64,000 bases of DNA from Brevibacterium album DSM 18261 (lineage in GTDB: Bacteria > Actinomycetota > Actinomycetes > Actinomycetales > Brevibacteriaceae): NCBI RefSeq assembly GCF_000426445.1, contig NZ_AUFJ01000014.1, forward strand, positions 124,001 through 188,000, read 5' to 3'. The position numbers and the translations under genes were made by a program. Positions 1 through 8,154 of this stretch are shown piece by piece; position 1 is the stretch's first letter, and each line of letters opens with the position of its first letter. The notes under the pieces are model-generated. The model saw only the letters and a program-made list of their open reading frames with translations, was not told the origin of the DNA and ran no database searches.

Positions 1-445
1 CATGGCCGCGCACGGCGGAGGAGAAGTCCGTGAAGCCCGCGGGCACCTCGAGCGACAGGACCAGCGGGGCGGCCGCGTAGACGAGGACCTCCTCCGCCGA
101 GGCCGTCACCGCCTCCTGTGCCGAGTCCTCGTGGGCGAGCGCGATCCAGTCCCCGGTGAGCTCCCCGGCGTCTGCGGGGTCGCCGCCTGCGGGATCGAGC
201 GCGCGCACAGCTGCGCCGAGGCTCCACGCGGCCAGTGCGCCGGCGAGCGCCCGCCAGTGCAGGCGCCGGTCGACGAGCCCGAGCTCCCGGTCCGGCCCCA
301 CCTCGAGCTCCGCGAGGAGCCCGGCCGATTTGCGGACCCAGTTCGCGAACACGGGGCCGGTGAGCTCGAGCAGCCCTCCCTCGCCGTCCTCCCAGCGCAG
401 GACGGGGCGGCGCCGGGCCGAGAGGGTGTCGATGAGGGTGTGCAT
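1..445 (-). CDS. TIGR03089 family protein (AMP-binding-like), 3' part cut by window edge
   Basis: Only the N-terminal 148 residues are inside the window; the gene runs off the left edge. The protein begins MHTLIDTLSARRRPVL and continues with a segment reading LLELTGPVFANWVRKSAGLL, which resembles the actinobacterial TIGR03089 family, proteins related to AMP-binding enzymes but of unknown reaction. The ATG at 443-445 is preceded on the minus strand by AGGAG with a five-base gap, a good ribosome binding site. It lies 40 bases downstream of the CofE-like gene on the same strand, so the two may be co-transcribed. The family name is from recognition of the N-terminus only. Confidence 0.65.
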   Translation of the reverse strand, partial: MHTLIDTLSARRRPVLRWEDGEGGLLELTGPVFANWVRKSAGLLAELEVGPDRELGLVDRRLHWRALAGALAAWSLGAAVRALDPAGGDPADAGELTGDWIALAHEDSAQEAVTASAEEVLVYAAAPLVLSLEVPAGFTDFSSAVRGH

Positions 446-485
446 GTGTCTCCTGAGGGGTGTGCGGGTTCGGGTGCCGGGCGGC

Positions 486-1766
486 TCAGCGCGGGCTGAG
501 CGAGATGCGGACATCGCAGCCGGCGGGCGCGCCGTTGTCCTGCCACAGCCACGCCGCCTCCGCCCCGAGGTCCTCGGCCGCGAGCGCTGTCTCGATGCGT
601 TCCACGAGCGCGCCCAGGCCCACCGCGGCCTCGACGAGGCGGTTGCCGCCGGCCTCGGCGGACTCGGGCCCGCGTCGCGGACGGAGCGTGATGAGGGAGC
701 CCGAGCCGCGGACGCTCACGGACCAGGACCGCTGTCCGGGCGTGCGGGGAGCGCCCTGGCGGGCGACGGCCAGCGCCCGCTCGGCGCGGGCGAGCAGATC
801 CTCGGAATCGTCGGCCGAGGGCGGGACGATCTCCGCGGAGGCGTGGTCGGCGCCGAGCGCGACCCAGACGGACTCCGCGCTGCCGGTGCGGAACCAGTCG
901 TCGGCCAGCGGGCGGGTGAGGGCGGCCGCGGCGGTCTCCTCGCGAGCACCTGCTTCCTCCGGGAGCGCGTCCGCCACCGCCTCGGCCACCCCGCGCACGA
1001 CGGCGGCCGGGCGGCCCCGCGCGGAGCCCTTGACGAGGTCCGCGGCGGCGGCGATCTCGTCGGCTACGGCCCGCACGGTGAGCGACTGGGTGCGGCCGGT
1101 GTCGTCGGGCAGGCCCCGCTGCGAGTCGAGCGGGACGATGCCCGCGCAGCCGAGGGCGATGTCGGACACGCCCACCCGCCAGGGCCGGGAGGAGGTGTCG
1201 GAGACGATGACGCCCACGCGGACGCGGAACAGCCGCTCCAGGCTCTCCCGGACGGCGGCGGCAGAGGCATCGGCGTCCTCGGGCTGCAGCAGCACCGCCT
1301 GTCCGGCCTCGGCGGCGTGCGGCTCCGCTCCGGCGGGAGACGGTGCGTCGAGGTTCGAGGTGTCGAGGCCGGCCGCGGCCTGGATCGTGCCGGCCGCCGT
1401 GCGCATGATGCTCACGGTCCGTCCGGAGGCGTACCTGCGGCGTGCGACCACGTGCGTTCCCACGGCGTCGACGAGCCGTTCGAACTCCTCCCGCGAGTCC
1501 GCGCGTGCGAAGGCGCCCTCGGCCTTGGAGACGATCTTCGAGGCGATGACGAGCACATCGCCGTCCTTGAGCTCCAGGCCGGAAGCCCGCAGCGCAGCGC
1601 CCAGCTCGCGGCCGAGGTCGGCGCCCGGGCGGATGCGGCCGATCCCGGGCACCGCATAGGCGGTGAGGAGGCGGCTGGGCTCCTGTGCGGGCTGCCGGCG
1701 GCCGGACGGGGCCGGACCGGGGCGCGGGTGGCCGGGCTGTGCGGAGGAGGCGGACTCTGACGGCAT
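486..1766 (-). CDS. cofE: CofE-type coenzyme F420-0:L-glutamate ligase with unusual C-terminal region
   Basis: The 426-residue protein carries the CofE/FbiB N-terminal domain: AVPGIGRIRPGADL near residue 38, DGDVLVIASKIVSKAEG near 70, VIVSDTSSRPWRVGVSDIA near 190 and a GLPDDTGR stretch. This enzyme class adds gamma-linked glutamate to F420-0 using GTP. Residues about 1-32 are a Pro/Ala/Ser-rich extension. In mycobacterial FbiB the ligase is followed by a nitroreductase domain; here the junction (RPLADDWFRTGSAE, near residue 285) is followed by about 140 residues that do not look like a nitroreductase. No cofC or cofD is in the window. The ATG is chosen because AATGAT sits six bases upstream, suggesting a leaderless transcript. 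Confidence 0.85.
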   Translation of the reverse strand: MPSESASSAQPGHPRPGPAPSGRRQPAQEPSRLLTAYAVPGIGRIRPGADLGRELGAALRASGLELKDGDVLVIASKIVSKAEGAFARADSREEFERLVDAVGTHVVARRRYASGRTVSIMRTAAGTIQAAAGLDTSNLDAPSPAGAEPHAAEAGQAVLLQPEDADASAAAVRESLERLFRVRVGVIVSDTSSRPWRVGVSDIALGCAGIVPLDSQRGLPDDTGRTQSLTVRAVADEIAAAADLVKGSARGRPAAVVRGVAEAVADALPEEAGAREETAAAALTRPLADDWFRTGSAESVWVALGADHASAEIVPPSADDSEDLLARAERALAVARQGAPRTPGQRSWSVSVRGSGSLITLRPRRGPESAEAGGNRLVEAAVGLGALVERIETALAAEDLGAEAAWLWQDNGAPAGCDVRISLSPR

Positions 1767-1772
1767 GGGGCC

Positions 1773-1778
1773 ATCATT
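1773..1778 (-). promoter_or_regulatory. -10-like hexamer for cofE-type gene (leaderless)
   Basis: On the minus strand AATGAT ends six bases before the ATG at 1766. No Shine-Dalgarno is present in those six bases (GGCCCC), so transcription would start at or next to the start codon. No -35 is clear. Confidence 0.45.
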
Positions 1779-1986
1779 CCAGAGCCCGCAGGCGCCGGCC
1801 CCCGCGGCGGTCCCGCCGGACTTCGGAGGTTTCGGCGGCTCAGGCTTCGCTCCGGCAATTCACATGCGACCACAGGTTGTGCCGGGGTCCGCTCAGCCGC
1901 ACAACATCTAGTGGAAGCTCCTCCGCGAGCGGGCGGCACGTGCTCGAACGCGCGTTCTAAAAGGGGGCAATGTACCGTAACCCGGC

Positions 1987-2017
1987 TTGACCCAGGGGAA
2001 CGACACGCGTGTAATTC
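1987..2017 (+). promoter_or_regulatory. Candidate whiB promoter with a palindrome in the spacer
   Basis: In the 297-base gap between the CofE-like gene and whiB, TTGACC (1987-1992) is followed after 19 bases by TAATTC (2012-2017). The spacer contains the perfect 10-bp palindrome ACACGCGTGT at 2003-2012, placed where a repressor would block RNA polymerase. The 19-base spacer is long, so the -10 assignment is uncertain. The rest of the gap (1779-1986) shows nothing I can name. Confidence 0.35.
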
Positions 2018-2063
2018 CTAGTGTGAGCGTCGCCGGAACACCGACGGCATAAGGGGGATACCA

Positions 2064-2588
2064 GTGGCAGAAGCACGCAGGCTCGGTGCCGTACCCGAGC
2101 AGCGGAGGTCCGAGCCGCGCGAATCCGTGGGGGAACGCGCCGCGCAGGACTGGTTCGTGGAGCCGGGGGCCGGAGCAGGCCCGCAGCGGTGGGACCCGCT
2201 CGACCTCGACCCGGTCTCCCTCGTCCCGCGCCCCCGTGAGGGCGGGCTGCTCGCCGAGGAGCTGGGCGGTGAGGGCCTCACCGCCGACGTTCTCAGCGCC
2301 CCTCTCACCGGCGATGTCGGCGAGGCCGTGTCCCCGCTGTCGATCCTCCTGGGAGGCTCGGGCGAGGGCGATCTCGCCTGGCAGGACCAGGCGCTGTGCG
2401 CACAGACCGATCCCGAGGCGTTCTTCCCCGAGAAGGGCGGCTCGACCCGCGAGGCGAAGAAGGTGTGCGCCTCGTGCGAGGTGCGCTCCGAGTGCCTCGA
2501 GTACGCCCTGGCGAACGACGAGCGCTTCGGCATCTGGGGCGGCATGTCCGAGCGTGAGAGGCGACGGCTCAAGAAGCAGGCTGTGTGA
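2064..2588 (+). CDS. whiB: WhiB-family iron-sulfur regulator (WhiB2/WhmD-like)
   Basis: A 174-residue WhiB protein. The cluster ligands are Cys112 (in LCAQTDPEAFFPEKGG), Cys135, Cys138 and Cys144 (CASCEVRSEC), followed by the GIWGGMSERERR turn and a basic tail (RRLKKQAV). WhiB proteins bind a 4Fe-4S cluster and usually act with the primary sigma factor. Its position next to CofE and upstream of the manB region matches whiB2 of M. tuberculosis, which affects septation. The first 100 residues are an acidic, Gly-rich extension; WhiB2 relatives are usually 85-130 residues. GTG 2064 is preceded by AAGGGGGA. The stop overlaps the next start (GTGA), so the downstream membrane protein is probably translationally coupled. 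Confidence 0.93.
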   Translation: MAEARRLGAVPEQRRSEPRESVGERAAQDWFVEPGAGAGPQRWDPLDLDPVSLVPRPREGGLLAEELGGEGLTADVLSAPLTGDVGEAVSPLSILLGGSGEGDLAWQDQALCAQTDPEAFFPEKGGSTREAKKVCASCEVRSECLEYALANDERFGIWGGMSERERRRLKKQAV

Positions 2589-5497
2589 GCGATCGCGTCA
2601 GCATCGTCACGGACTCGCAGGACGCCGCCGGGGACTTCGCCCGGGCGCTCGAGGCCGGTGCTGACTGGATCTGGCTCCTGGGGCCCGAGGACGTCCCGCA
2701 GCCGGAGGCGCTCGAGAGCCTCCTCGAGGTCGCGCACTCCGGTGACTCCGTGGGCCTCGTGGGCCCGCGGCTGCAGGTTCGCGGCACGGACCGGCTCGCC
2801 TCCGCGGGGGTGACGACGACGGCCGCCGGTCTGCGCGTCAACCCCGTCCGGCCGGGCGAGGTCGATCAGGGGCAGTACGTCCGCACCGAGGACGTCTACG
2901 CGCTCGATGCGCACGGCCTGCTCGTCTCCGCCGACGCGGCGGCCCGCCTGGGCCCGCCCGCGTCCGCCCTGCCCTCCTCCTACCGGGGCATCGACTACTC
3001 GCGCCGGGCGCGTGACGCCGGCCACCGCGTCGTCCTCGCACCCACTGCCGTGGTGGAGGTGCCCGCTCACGCCGCGCGCGCCCTCGTGTCCTCGCCGCGC
3101 CCGCTGCGCTCGGCCGCCGATGCCCGCGCCGAGCACCGCCACCGCCTCTCCCGCACCCGCCGCGCCGTGGCCTGGCCGCTCGCCCTCGGCCTCCTCCTCA
3201 CCGCGTTCGGCGCCGCTCTCGGCCGGCTGGCCTCCAACGATCCCGCAGGCGCCGGCCGCTGGCTGCGCGCGGCCGCCCGCCTCGGCGGGGACTCCCGGGC
3301 CGTGGCCGCGCTCCGGCGCACCGCCCCGCGCACCGAGCCGGCCCCCGGTCTCCTGGCCGCCCGGGGGGAGCTCGCGATCGCGCGCCGCGAGCAGCGGGAG
3401 ACGGGTGCGGACGGCACGGCGGCCTGGTGGCAGCGTGAGCCCGAGGCGCACGGCCCCGAGCGCACCGGCGCCGAGGCGGCCACGAACACGGGTGAGGAGC
3501 TGCAGTCCTTCTCGCGCATCGACACGGGTGCCTCGCGCAGCGTGCTCGCCCACCCGCTCACCTGGGTGCTCCTGGCGCTCCTGGCAGCCGGCGGCGTCCT
3601 CGGCATGCGGCTGCTCGGCCCCGGCGCGCTCACCGGCGGGGCGCTGCCGCGCCTCGATGTGGGCATGGACCAGATCCTCGGACGCCTCTTCAGCCTGCGC
3701 CACGAGGCCGGCCTCGGCTCCCGCGCGCCCGCCGACCCCCTCCTCGCGGTCCTCGCGGTCCTCGCGGTGCCGTTCCTCGGCAGCGCCGACACCGCGGTGC
3801 GCACCGTGCTCCTGCTCGCTCCCGCCGCAGCGGCCCTGCTCATGTACGCCTCGGCCGGGACGCTCACCCGCTCGCGGGCCGTGCGTGCGCTGCTCGCGCT
3901 CGTCTGGGGCGCGGCGCCCGCCCTGCTGCTCTCGGTGACGAGCGGCCGCATCGGCACAGTCCTCGCCTGGCTGCTGCTCCCGGTCGCGGTCCGCGCCCTG
4001 CGCACCGCCGTGCTGCGCAGGAGCATCGAGGCCTCCGCGGCGGCCGGTCTCGCACTCGCGGTCGTGTGCGCGGGCATGCCCGTGCTGCTCCTCCCGGCGC
4101 TGCTCCTGTGCGCCGTCCTCGTCCTGCGCACCCGCAGGCTCCGGCTCCTCTGGACGCTCGCGCCGGTCCTCGCCCTCCACGCTCCCTGGCTCGTGGGCGC
4201 GCTGCGGCACCCGGACGCGCTGCTGGCCGATCCCGGGGCCGTCCTCCCGTACCCCGTGGCCCGCTCCTGGGGCCTGCTCCTCGGCTGGCCCGAGGTCCCC
4301 GTCTCGCAGGTCCTCTCCGGTTCTTCCGCGGGGGACTGGGTGTGGCTCCTGCCGCTCGTCTCGGTGCCGCTCCTGCTCGCGGTGAGCGCGGCGTACCTGC
4401 GGCCCTCCGCCCCCGACGGGCTCGTGGTCGCCTCGACCGTCCTCACGGTGGGCGGGCTCAGCCTCGCGATCGCGCAGACCATGACGGGGGCCGGCATCAC
4501 CGCCGCGCGCATGGTCTCGGCCTGGCCGGGGGCCGGCCTCGCACTGCTCACACTGGGCGCCTGCGGTCTGCTCGCCTCGGGCCAGCTGCGCGGCGGGGGC
4601 AGACGCGGAGCCGAGCTGCGCCCGAGGTCCCCGCTCACCCGTGCCGCGATGACCGCCGCGGCGGCCTCGGCGGTGCTCGTGCTCGCGGCGGTGACGGTCG
4701 AGGGCGCGATCGCCGGCACGCAGATCGGCAGGACGCAGGACGCGCGGCTGCCGGTCTACGCGGGCGAGCGCGCCGCCGGTCCGCTCGCACAGCGCACACT
4801 CGTCCTCGAGGTCGCCGGCGGCGAGGTCGCCGGCCGGCTGGCCCGGGCGGACACCGGCAGCGTCCTCGACTCCTCCACCGTCGCGACCGCCGCCCAGGTC
4901 CGCGGCTTCCCGCCCGAGCGCAGACCCGTGGACCTCGACGCCGCGGACACCGCGCTCGCGGAGGCCGTGGGCGGACTGACCTCCGGCGCGGGCGCCGGGC
5001 AGGCGCTCGCGGACCTCGGCGTGGGCTTCGTCGTGCTCTCCGGTGAGGAGGGCGAGGACCTCGAGGACGCCTCGCGCGCGGTGTCCTCGACCCGGGGGCT
5101 GACCCGGCTGGGCGATGCCGACCAGGGCCGCCTGTGGCAGGTCGAGGACGCCGGGGGTGCGGAGCCGGCGTGGGCGCGGACCGTGGACGGCAGCGGTGCC
5201 GTCCGGCCGGTCCCCGTGGTGGACGGGACCGTCGAAGTGCCGGAGGGGGAGCCGGGCAGGCTCCTCGTCCTCGCCGAGCGCGAGGGCGCCCTCGGGGCGC
5301 GGACGAGCGCCGGAGCGCTCGGGGAGGCGGAGCCGGCCGGGGGGTGGGCGCAGACCTATGCGCTGCCCGGCGAGGCCGTGAGCGTGTCGCTGAGCGCCTC
5401 GCCGTGGTGGTTCCGCGTTCTCGGGGCCGGTGCGGGTCTCGCCCTCCTCGTGTGCGTCGTCGTCGCCCTGCCCATCGGAAGGGGTGAGCGCGGATGA
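2585..5497 (+). CDS. Large membrane protein with degenerate family 2 glycosyltransferase-like N-terminus
   Basis: The 970-residue protein matches the actinobacterial glycosyltransferase-membrane family that lies between whiB and DUF5719. Residues 26-150 (ADWIWLLGPEDVPQPEALE, later VGLVGPRLQV and GIDYSRRARDAGHRVVLAPTAVVEVP) correspond to the second half of a GT-A fold. The first beta-alpha-beta unit with the nucleotide-sugar site is absent, and the usual Asp-Asp after WLL is replaced by Gly-Pro-Glu-Asp. From about residue 200 there are many hydrophobic segments (roughly a dozen membrane helices), an extracytoplasmic region near 700-940 and a final helix. It overlaps whiB by GTGA and the next gene by ATGA. 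It may be a transferase that lost activity or a scaffold; substrate unknown. Confidence 0.75.
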   Translation: MSDRVSIVTDSQDAAGDFARALEAGADWIWLLGPEDVPQPEALESLLEVAHSGDSVGLVGPRLQVRGTDRLASAGVTTTAAGLRVNPVRPGEVDQGQYVRTEDVYALDAHGLLVSADAAARLGPPASALPSSYRGIDYSRRARDAGHRVVLAPTAVVEVPAHAARALVSSPRPLRSAADARAEHRHRLSRTRRAVAWPLALGLLLTAFGAALGRLASNDPAGAGRWLRAAARLGGDSRAVAALRRTAPRTEPAPGLLAARGELAIARREQRETGADGTAAWWQREPEAHGPERTGAEAATNTGEELQSFSRIDTGASRSVLAHPLTWVLLALLAAGGVLGMRLLGPGALTGGALPRLDVGMDQILGRLFSLRHEAGLGSRAPADPLLAVLAVLAVPFLGSADTAVRTVLLLAPAAAALLMYASAGTLTRSRAVRALLALVWGAAPALLLSVTSGRIGTVLAWLLLPVAVRALRTAVLRRSIEASAAAGLALAVVCAGMPVLLLPALLLCAVLVLRTRRLRLLWTLAPVLALHAPWLVGALRHPDALLADPGAVLPYPVARSWGLLLGWPEVPVSQVLSGSSAGDWVWLLPLVSVPLLLAVSAAYLRPSAPDGLVVASTVLTVGGLSLAIAQTMTGAGITAARMVSAWPGAGLALLTLGACGLLASGQLRGGGRRGAELRPRSPLTRAAMTAAAASAVLVLAAVTVEGAIAGTQIGRTQDARLPVYAGERAAGPLAQRTLVLEVAGGEVAGRLARADTGSVLDSSTVATAAQVRGFPPERRPVDLDAADTALAEAVGGLTSGAGAGQALADLGVGFVVLSGEEGEDLEDASRAVSSTRGLTRLGDADQGRLWQVEDAGGAEPAWARTVDGSGAVRPVPVVDGTVEVPEGEPGRLLVLAEREGALGARTSAGALGEAEPAGGWAQTYALPGEAVSVSLSASPWWFRVLGAGAGLALLVCVVVALPIGRGERG

Positions 5498-7128
5498 GCG
5501 GCGTCTCCCGCACCGCCGCGACGGCGGCCGGGGTCGCGGTGCCGGCCGTCCTCGTCGCCGTCACGGCCTTCCTCGCGCCGCTGCCCGCCGGTTCGGGAGC
5601 CCGCGGGCCCGAGCAGATCCGGCTGCCCGTCCAGGACACCGTGTCCGTCTGCCCGGGACCGCTCGCGCTCGGCGCAGAGGCCGAGGGCCTCGACGAGGAG
5701 TTCGCCTCCGCGGGGGCGCCGGACACGCGGGCACGCGCCGTCACCGTCGAGACGGGTGCCCCGGACGGCTCCAGCCGCGCCGCCGCGATCCGGGCCGAGA
5801 CGTTCGGCCTGCAGCCGGCGAGCGGCGGTGCCGGCTCCTCGGGCGGGGCCGATGCCGAGGACTCTCCGGCCGAGGGCGCCGCCGGCGAGGACCTGAGCGC
5901 CGAGCGCGAGGTCCGCTTCGAGACCGGCGCGGGCGATCCCTTCGTCACGGGCAGCGATCACATCGACGGGCCCGCGCTCTTCACTGGCCTCGCCGCCGAG
6001 GAGAGCCCCGCGCTCACCTCGGCGGTGCAGACGGCGCAGGCGGACGAGGGCGATCTCGCCGGGCTCGCCGCGCACTCGTGCGACCGCACGGTCAGCCGCG
6101 CGGTGTTCTCCGGCGCGAGCACGATGACCGGCGACGATGCGAGGCTGCTCCTCGGCAATCCCACGGACGCCCCCGTGAGCGTGCGGATCGCGCTCACGGG
6201 GGAGACCGGGCCGGTCGACATCGCCGGAGCCGATGCCCTCACGGTCGCCCCGCACTCGGTCCGCGATGTGCCCCTCGGAGCGCTGGCGACGGGCGTGCCG
6301 GTGCTGGGTGCGGAGGTCGCGGCCGAGGACGGCCGGGTCTCCGCCGTGCTCCAGCACGTGCGCCGCGACGGCCTGGACGCGCGCGGGATCGAGTACGCGG
6401 CGGCCGAGGCCGGATTCGCGGAATCCGTCTCCGTGCCGGTCGCGACGGTCGGTCCCCTCCGGCTGCGCGTGACCAATCCGGGAGACGAGGCCGTCACGGC
6501 CGAGCTCAGCGGCTTCTCCGCCGAGGGCCCCGTCCCGCTCGAGGCCGGGAGCGTGTCCGTGCCCGCACGCGGCACCGCCGAGGTGGAGCTGGGCGAGGGC
6601 CTGGGCGAGGGCAGCGTGCGCGTGAGCGCCGACGCCCCCGTCTCGGCCTCGGCGCTCGTGACGGCGGAGACGGGACCCGGGGAGGATCTCGCGCACTACG
6701 CGGCGGCGGAGCCCCTCGGCGACACGCAGCTCCTCGTGCTCCCCGAGCTGCCGGCGGACGAGTCCGAGGGCGGGGACGACGCGGAGGGCGAGTCCGGGGA
6801 GGGTGAGGACTCTGCGGACGGCTCCGCGGACGCAGTGGAGTCCGGCGGCAGCCTCGTGCTCTCGGAGGGCTCGGGCACGGTCGAGATCGCGGCCATCGGG
6901 GCCGAGGGCGCGCAGACGGACTCCCGCCTCGTGGAGCTGGCCGCGGACCGGGCGACGGTCCTCGGCCTCGGCGACTTCCCCGGCGCCACCGCGCTCGAGC
7001 TGCGCAATCCCGCCGGGGCGGAGGTCTCCGCGGCGCTGGGCGTGCGGACCGGTGCGGGCGTGAGCGGCCTCGCCGTGCCCGCCCCGCCCACCGGCGTGGA
7101 CTACCGGGACGTGCGCCTGGAGCGCTGA
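5494..7128 (+). CDS. DUF5719 family secreted or membrane-anchored protein
   Basis: A 544-residue protein with an N-terminal hydrophobic segment (TAATAAGVAVPAVLVAVTAF) followed by an export-like boundary, then beta-rich repetitive sequence with motifs such as LLLGNPTDAPVSVRIALTG and ALELRNPAGAEVSAALGV. These resemble the DUF5719 family found downstream of the glycosyltransferase-like membrane protein in many actinobacteria. An acidic low-complexity insert (Glu/Gly/Ser/Asp) lies near residues 420-450. The ATG overlaps the upstream stop (ATGA), so whiB, the membrane protein and this gene form one translationally coupled unit. Function is unknown; the pairing suggests an envelope role. Confidence 0.75.
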   Translation: MSGVSRTAATAAGVAVPAVLVAVTAFLAPLPAGSGARGPEQIRLPVQDTVSVCPGPLALGAEAEGLDEEFASAGAPDTRARAVTVETGAPDGSSRAAAIRAETFGLQPASGGAGSSGGADAEDSPAEGAAGEDLSAEREVRFETGAGDPFVTGSDHIDGPALFTGLAAEESPALTSAVQTAQADEGDLAGLAAHSCDRTVSRAVFSGASTMTGDDARLLLGNPTDAPVSVRIALTGETGPVDIAGADALTVAPHSVRDVPLGALATGVPVLGAEVAAEDGRVSAVLQHVRRDGLDARGIEYAAAEAGFAESVSVPVATVGPLRLRVTNPGDEAVTAELSGFSAEGPVPLEAGSVSVPARGTAEVELGEGLGEGSVRVSADAPVSASALVTAETGPGEDLAHYAAAEPLGDTQLLVLPELPADESEGGDDAEGESGEGEDSADGSADAVESGGSLVLSEGSGTVEIAAIGAEGAQTDSRLVELAADRATVLGLGDFPGATALELRNPAGAEVSAALGVRTGAGVSGLAVPAPPTGVDYRDVRLER

Positions 7129-7136
7129 GCGCTCAG
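7120..7136. terminator. Short convergent hairpin at DUF5719 stop codon
   Basis: GAGCGC and GCGCTC flank the TGA stop (7126-7128), and CTGAGCGCTCAG at 7125-7136 is a perfect palindrome. It sits between two convergent genes only 22 bases apart. There is no U-tract, so termination is an inference. Confidence 0.35.
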
Positions 7137-7150
7137 TGCAGCAGGGCTCT

Positions 7151-7528
7151 TCAGCGCAGCAGGTCGCCGGGATCGCGGCCCGTGAGCAGTCCCGCCTGAT
7201 CGGCGAGGACGCCGGCGAGCAGCTCCGTGAGCTCGGCATCCGTCTCGCAGCGGGCGATGACGGGCAGCCGGTGGATGACGATCGCGGCGGGCACGGACCT
7301 CTCCGCAGGCCGGACGCAGGCGAGCTCGAGCCCGGCCTCGGGGGCGGGCACATCGTCGACGAAGAGGTCGACCGAGTCCAGTTCGCCCGCCGCCCGCTCG
7401 CGGATGTCGGCGAAGAGGGCGCCGGCGCGGCGCGCGAACTCCTGCGCGCGGGAGCGGACGGCGGGCACGCGGCCGCGGAAGACCACGGGCGTGCGGCCGT
7501 GGCGCTCGTGCCTTCTCCGTGATCCCAT
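7151..7528 (-). CDS. Rv3259-like metallopeptidase-family protein without the zinc motif
   Basis: A 125-residue protein whose core reads SVDLFVDDVPAPEAG, AAIVIHRLPVIARCETDAE and LTELLAGVLADQAGLL. This is the pattern of the COG3824-like metallopeptidase family as seen in M. tuberculosis Rv3259. In active members the last helix carries HExxH; here the equivalent segment (LLAGVLADQAGLL) has no His or Glu, so zinc peptidase activity is unlikely. It lies divergent from DUF3499, the same neighbourhood as in mycobacteria. The ATG at 7526-7528 gives a basic N-terminus (MGSRRRHERHGR). Confidence 0.7.
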   Translation of the reverse strand: MGSRRRHERHGRTPVVFRGRVPAVRSRAQEFARRAGALFADIRERAAGELDSVDLFVDDVPAPEAGLELACVRPAERSVPAAIVIHRLPVIARCETDAELTELLAGVLADQAGLLTGRDPGDLLR

Positions 7529-7674
7529 ATGCGCGAGTGTAGGCCTGCGGAGCGGGGGAGGCGAGGAGGGAGGCGAGGCGTCGGAGGGAGGTGCTGGGCA
7601 CCGGCCGGCCGGCCGGCCGTCCGGCGGGCCGGGCGGCGGGCGGACCGCCTGACCGGCGGAGAGGGCCGCGCATG

Positions 7675-7680
7675 TAGAAT
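7675..7680 (+). promoter_or_regulatory. -10 hexamer TAGAAT for DUF3499 gene (leaderless)
   Basis: TAGAAT ends seven bases before GTG 7688. This spacing places the transcription start on the start codon. No convincing -35 is seen. Confidence 0.55.
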
Positions 7681-7687
7681 CGCAGAC

Positions 7688-8041
7688 GTGTCAGGAGTCC
7701 GCATGTGTTCGAAAGCCGGCTGCGCCGCGAGCGCCCGTTCCACGATGACGTACGTGCACAGCGATGCCACCGTCGTCGTCGGGCCGCTGGCCACGCGGGC
7801 CGAGCCCGGCGCCCTCGATCTGTGCGGCGCGCATGCCGAGCGCATGACCGCCCCGCAGGGCTGGACCCTGCTGCGGCTGGAGACCGGCGACGAGGTGCCG
7901 GAGCGCTCCCGCGACGATCTGCTCGCGATCGCCGATGCGGTGCGCGAGGCCGCCCGGCCCCGCCGCGAGCGCGACCGTCCCGCTCCCGCGGTCTCCGGGG
8001 GCAAGGGCCACCTCCGGGTGATCGCGGAGACCGCCGACTGA
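7688..8041 (+). CDS. DUF3499 family protein
   Basis: A 117-residue protein with the DUF3499 signature: an N-terminal CSKAGCAASARSTMTYVHSD followed by VVVGPLATRAEPGALDLCGAHAERMTAPQGW. The paired cysteines with C-x2-H near residue 53 look like a small zinc site, which is inference. GTG 7688 is preferred because TAGAAT lies seven bases upstream and because relatives carry a few residues before the first Cys. ATG 7703 has an AGGAG six bases upstream and would remove five residues. The gene lies just before manB, as Rv3258c does in mycobacteria. Function unknown. Confidence 0.85.
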   Translation: MSGVRMCSKAGCAASARSTMTYVHSDATVVVGPLATRAEPGALDLCGAHAERMTAPQGWTLLRLETGDEVPERSRDDLLAIADAVREAARPRRERDRPAPAVSGGKGHLRVIAETAD

Positions 8042-8154
8042 GCACCGCACACAGCAGCCGTGCGCGCGGCAGCGCCACCGGCCCTGAGGTGCGGCTTCCC
8101 AGACAGACCGCCGCCCCGGACGGACGGCACCGCCCCGACAGACAGCGAGGGACC

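Noticed and set aside
2018..4210. A 730-codon minus-strand frame antisense to whiB and the membrane protein
   Set aside because: Low-complexity Gly/Arg/Glu composition, no domains, and opposite to well-supported coupled genes.
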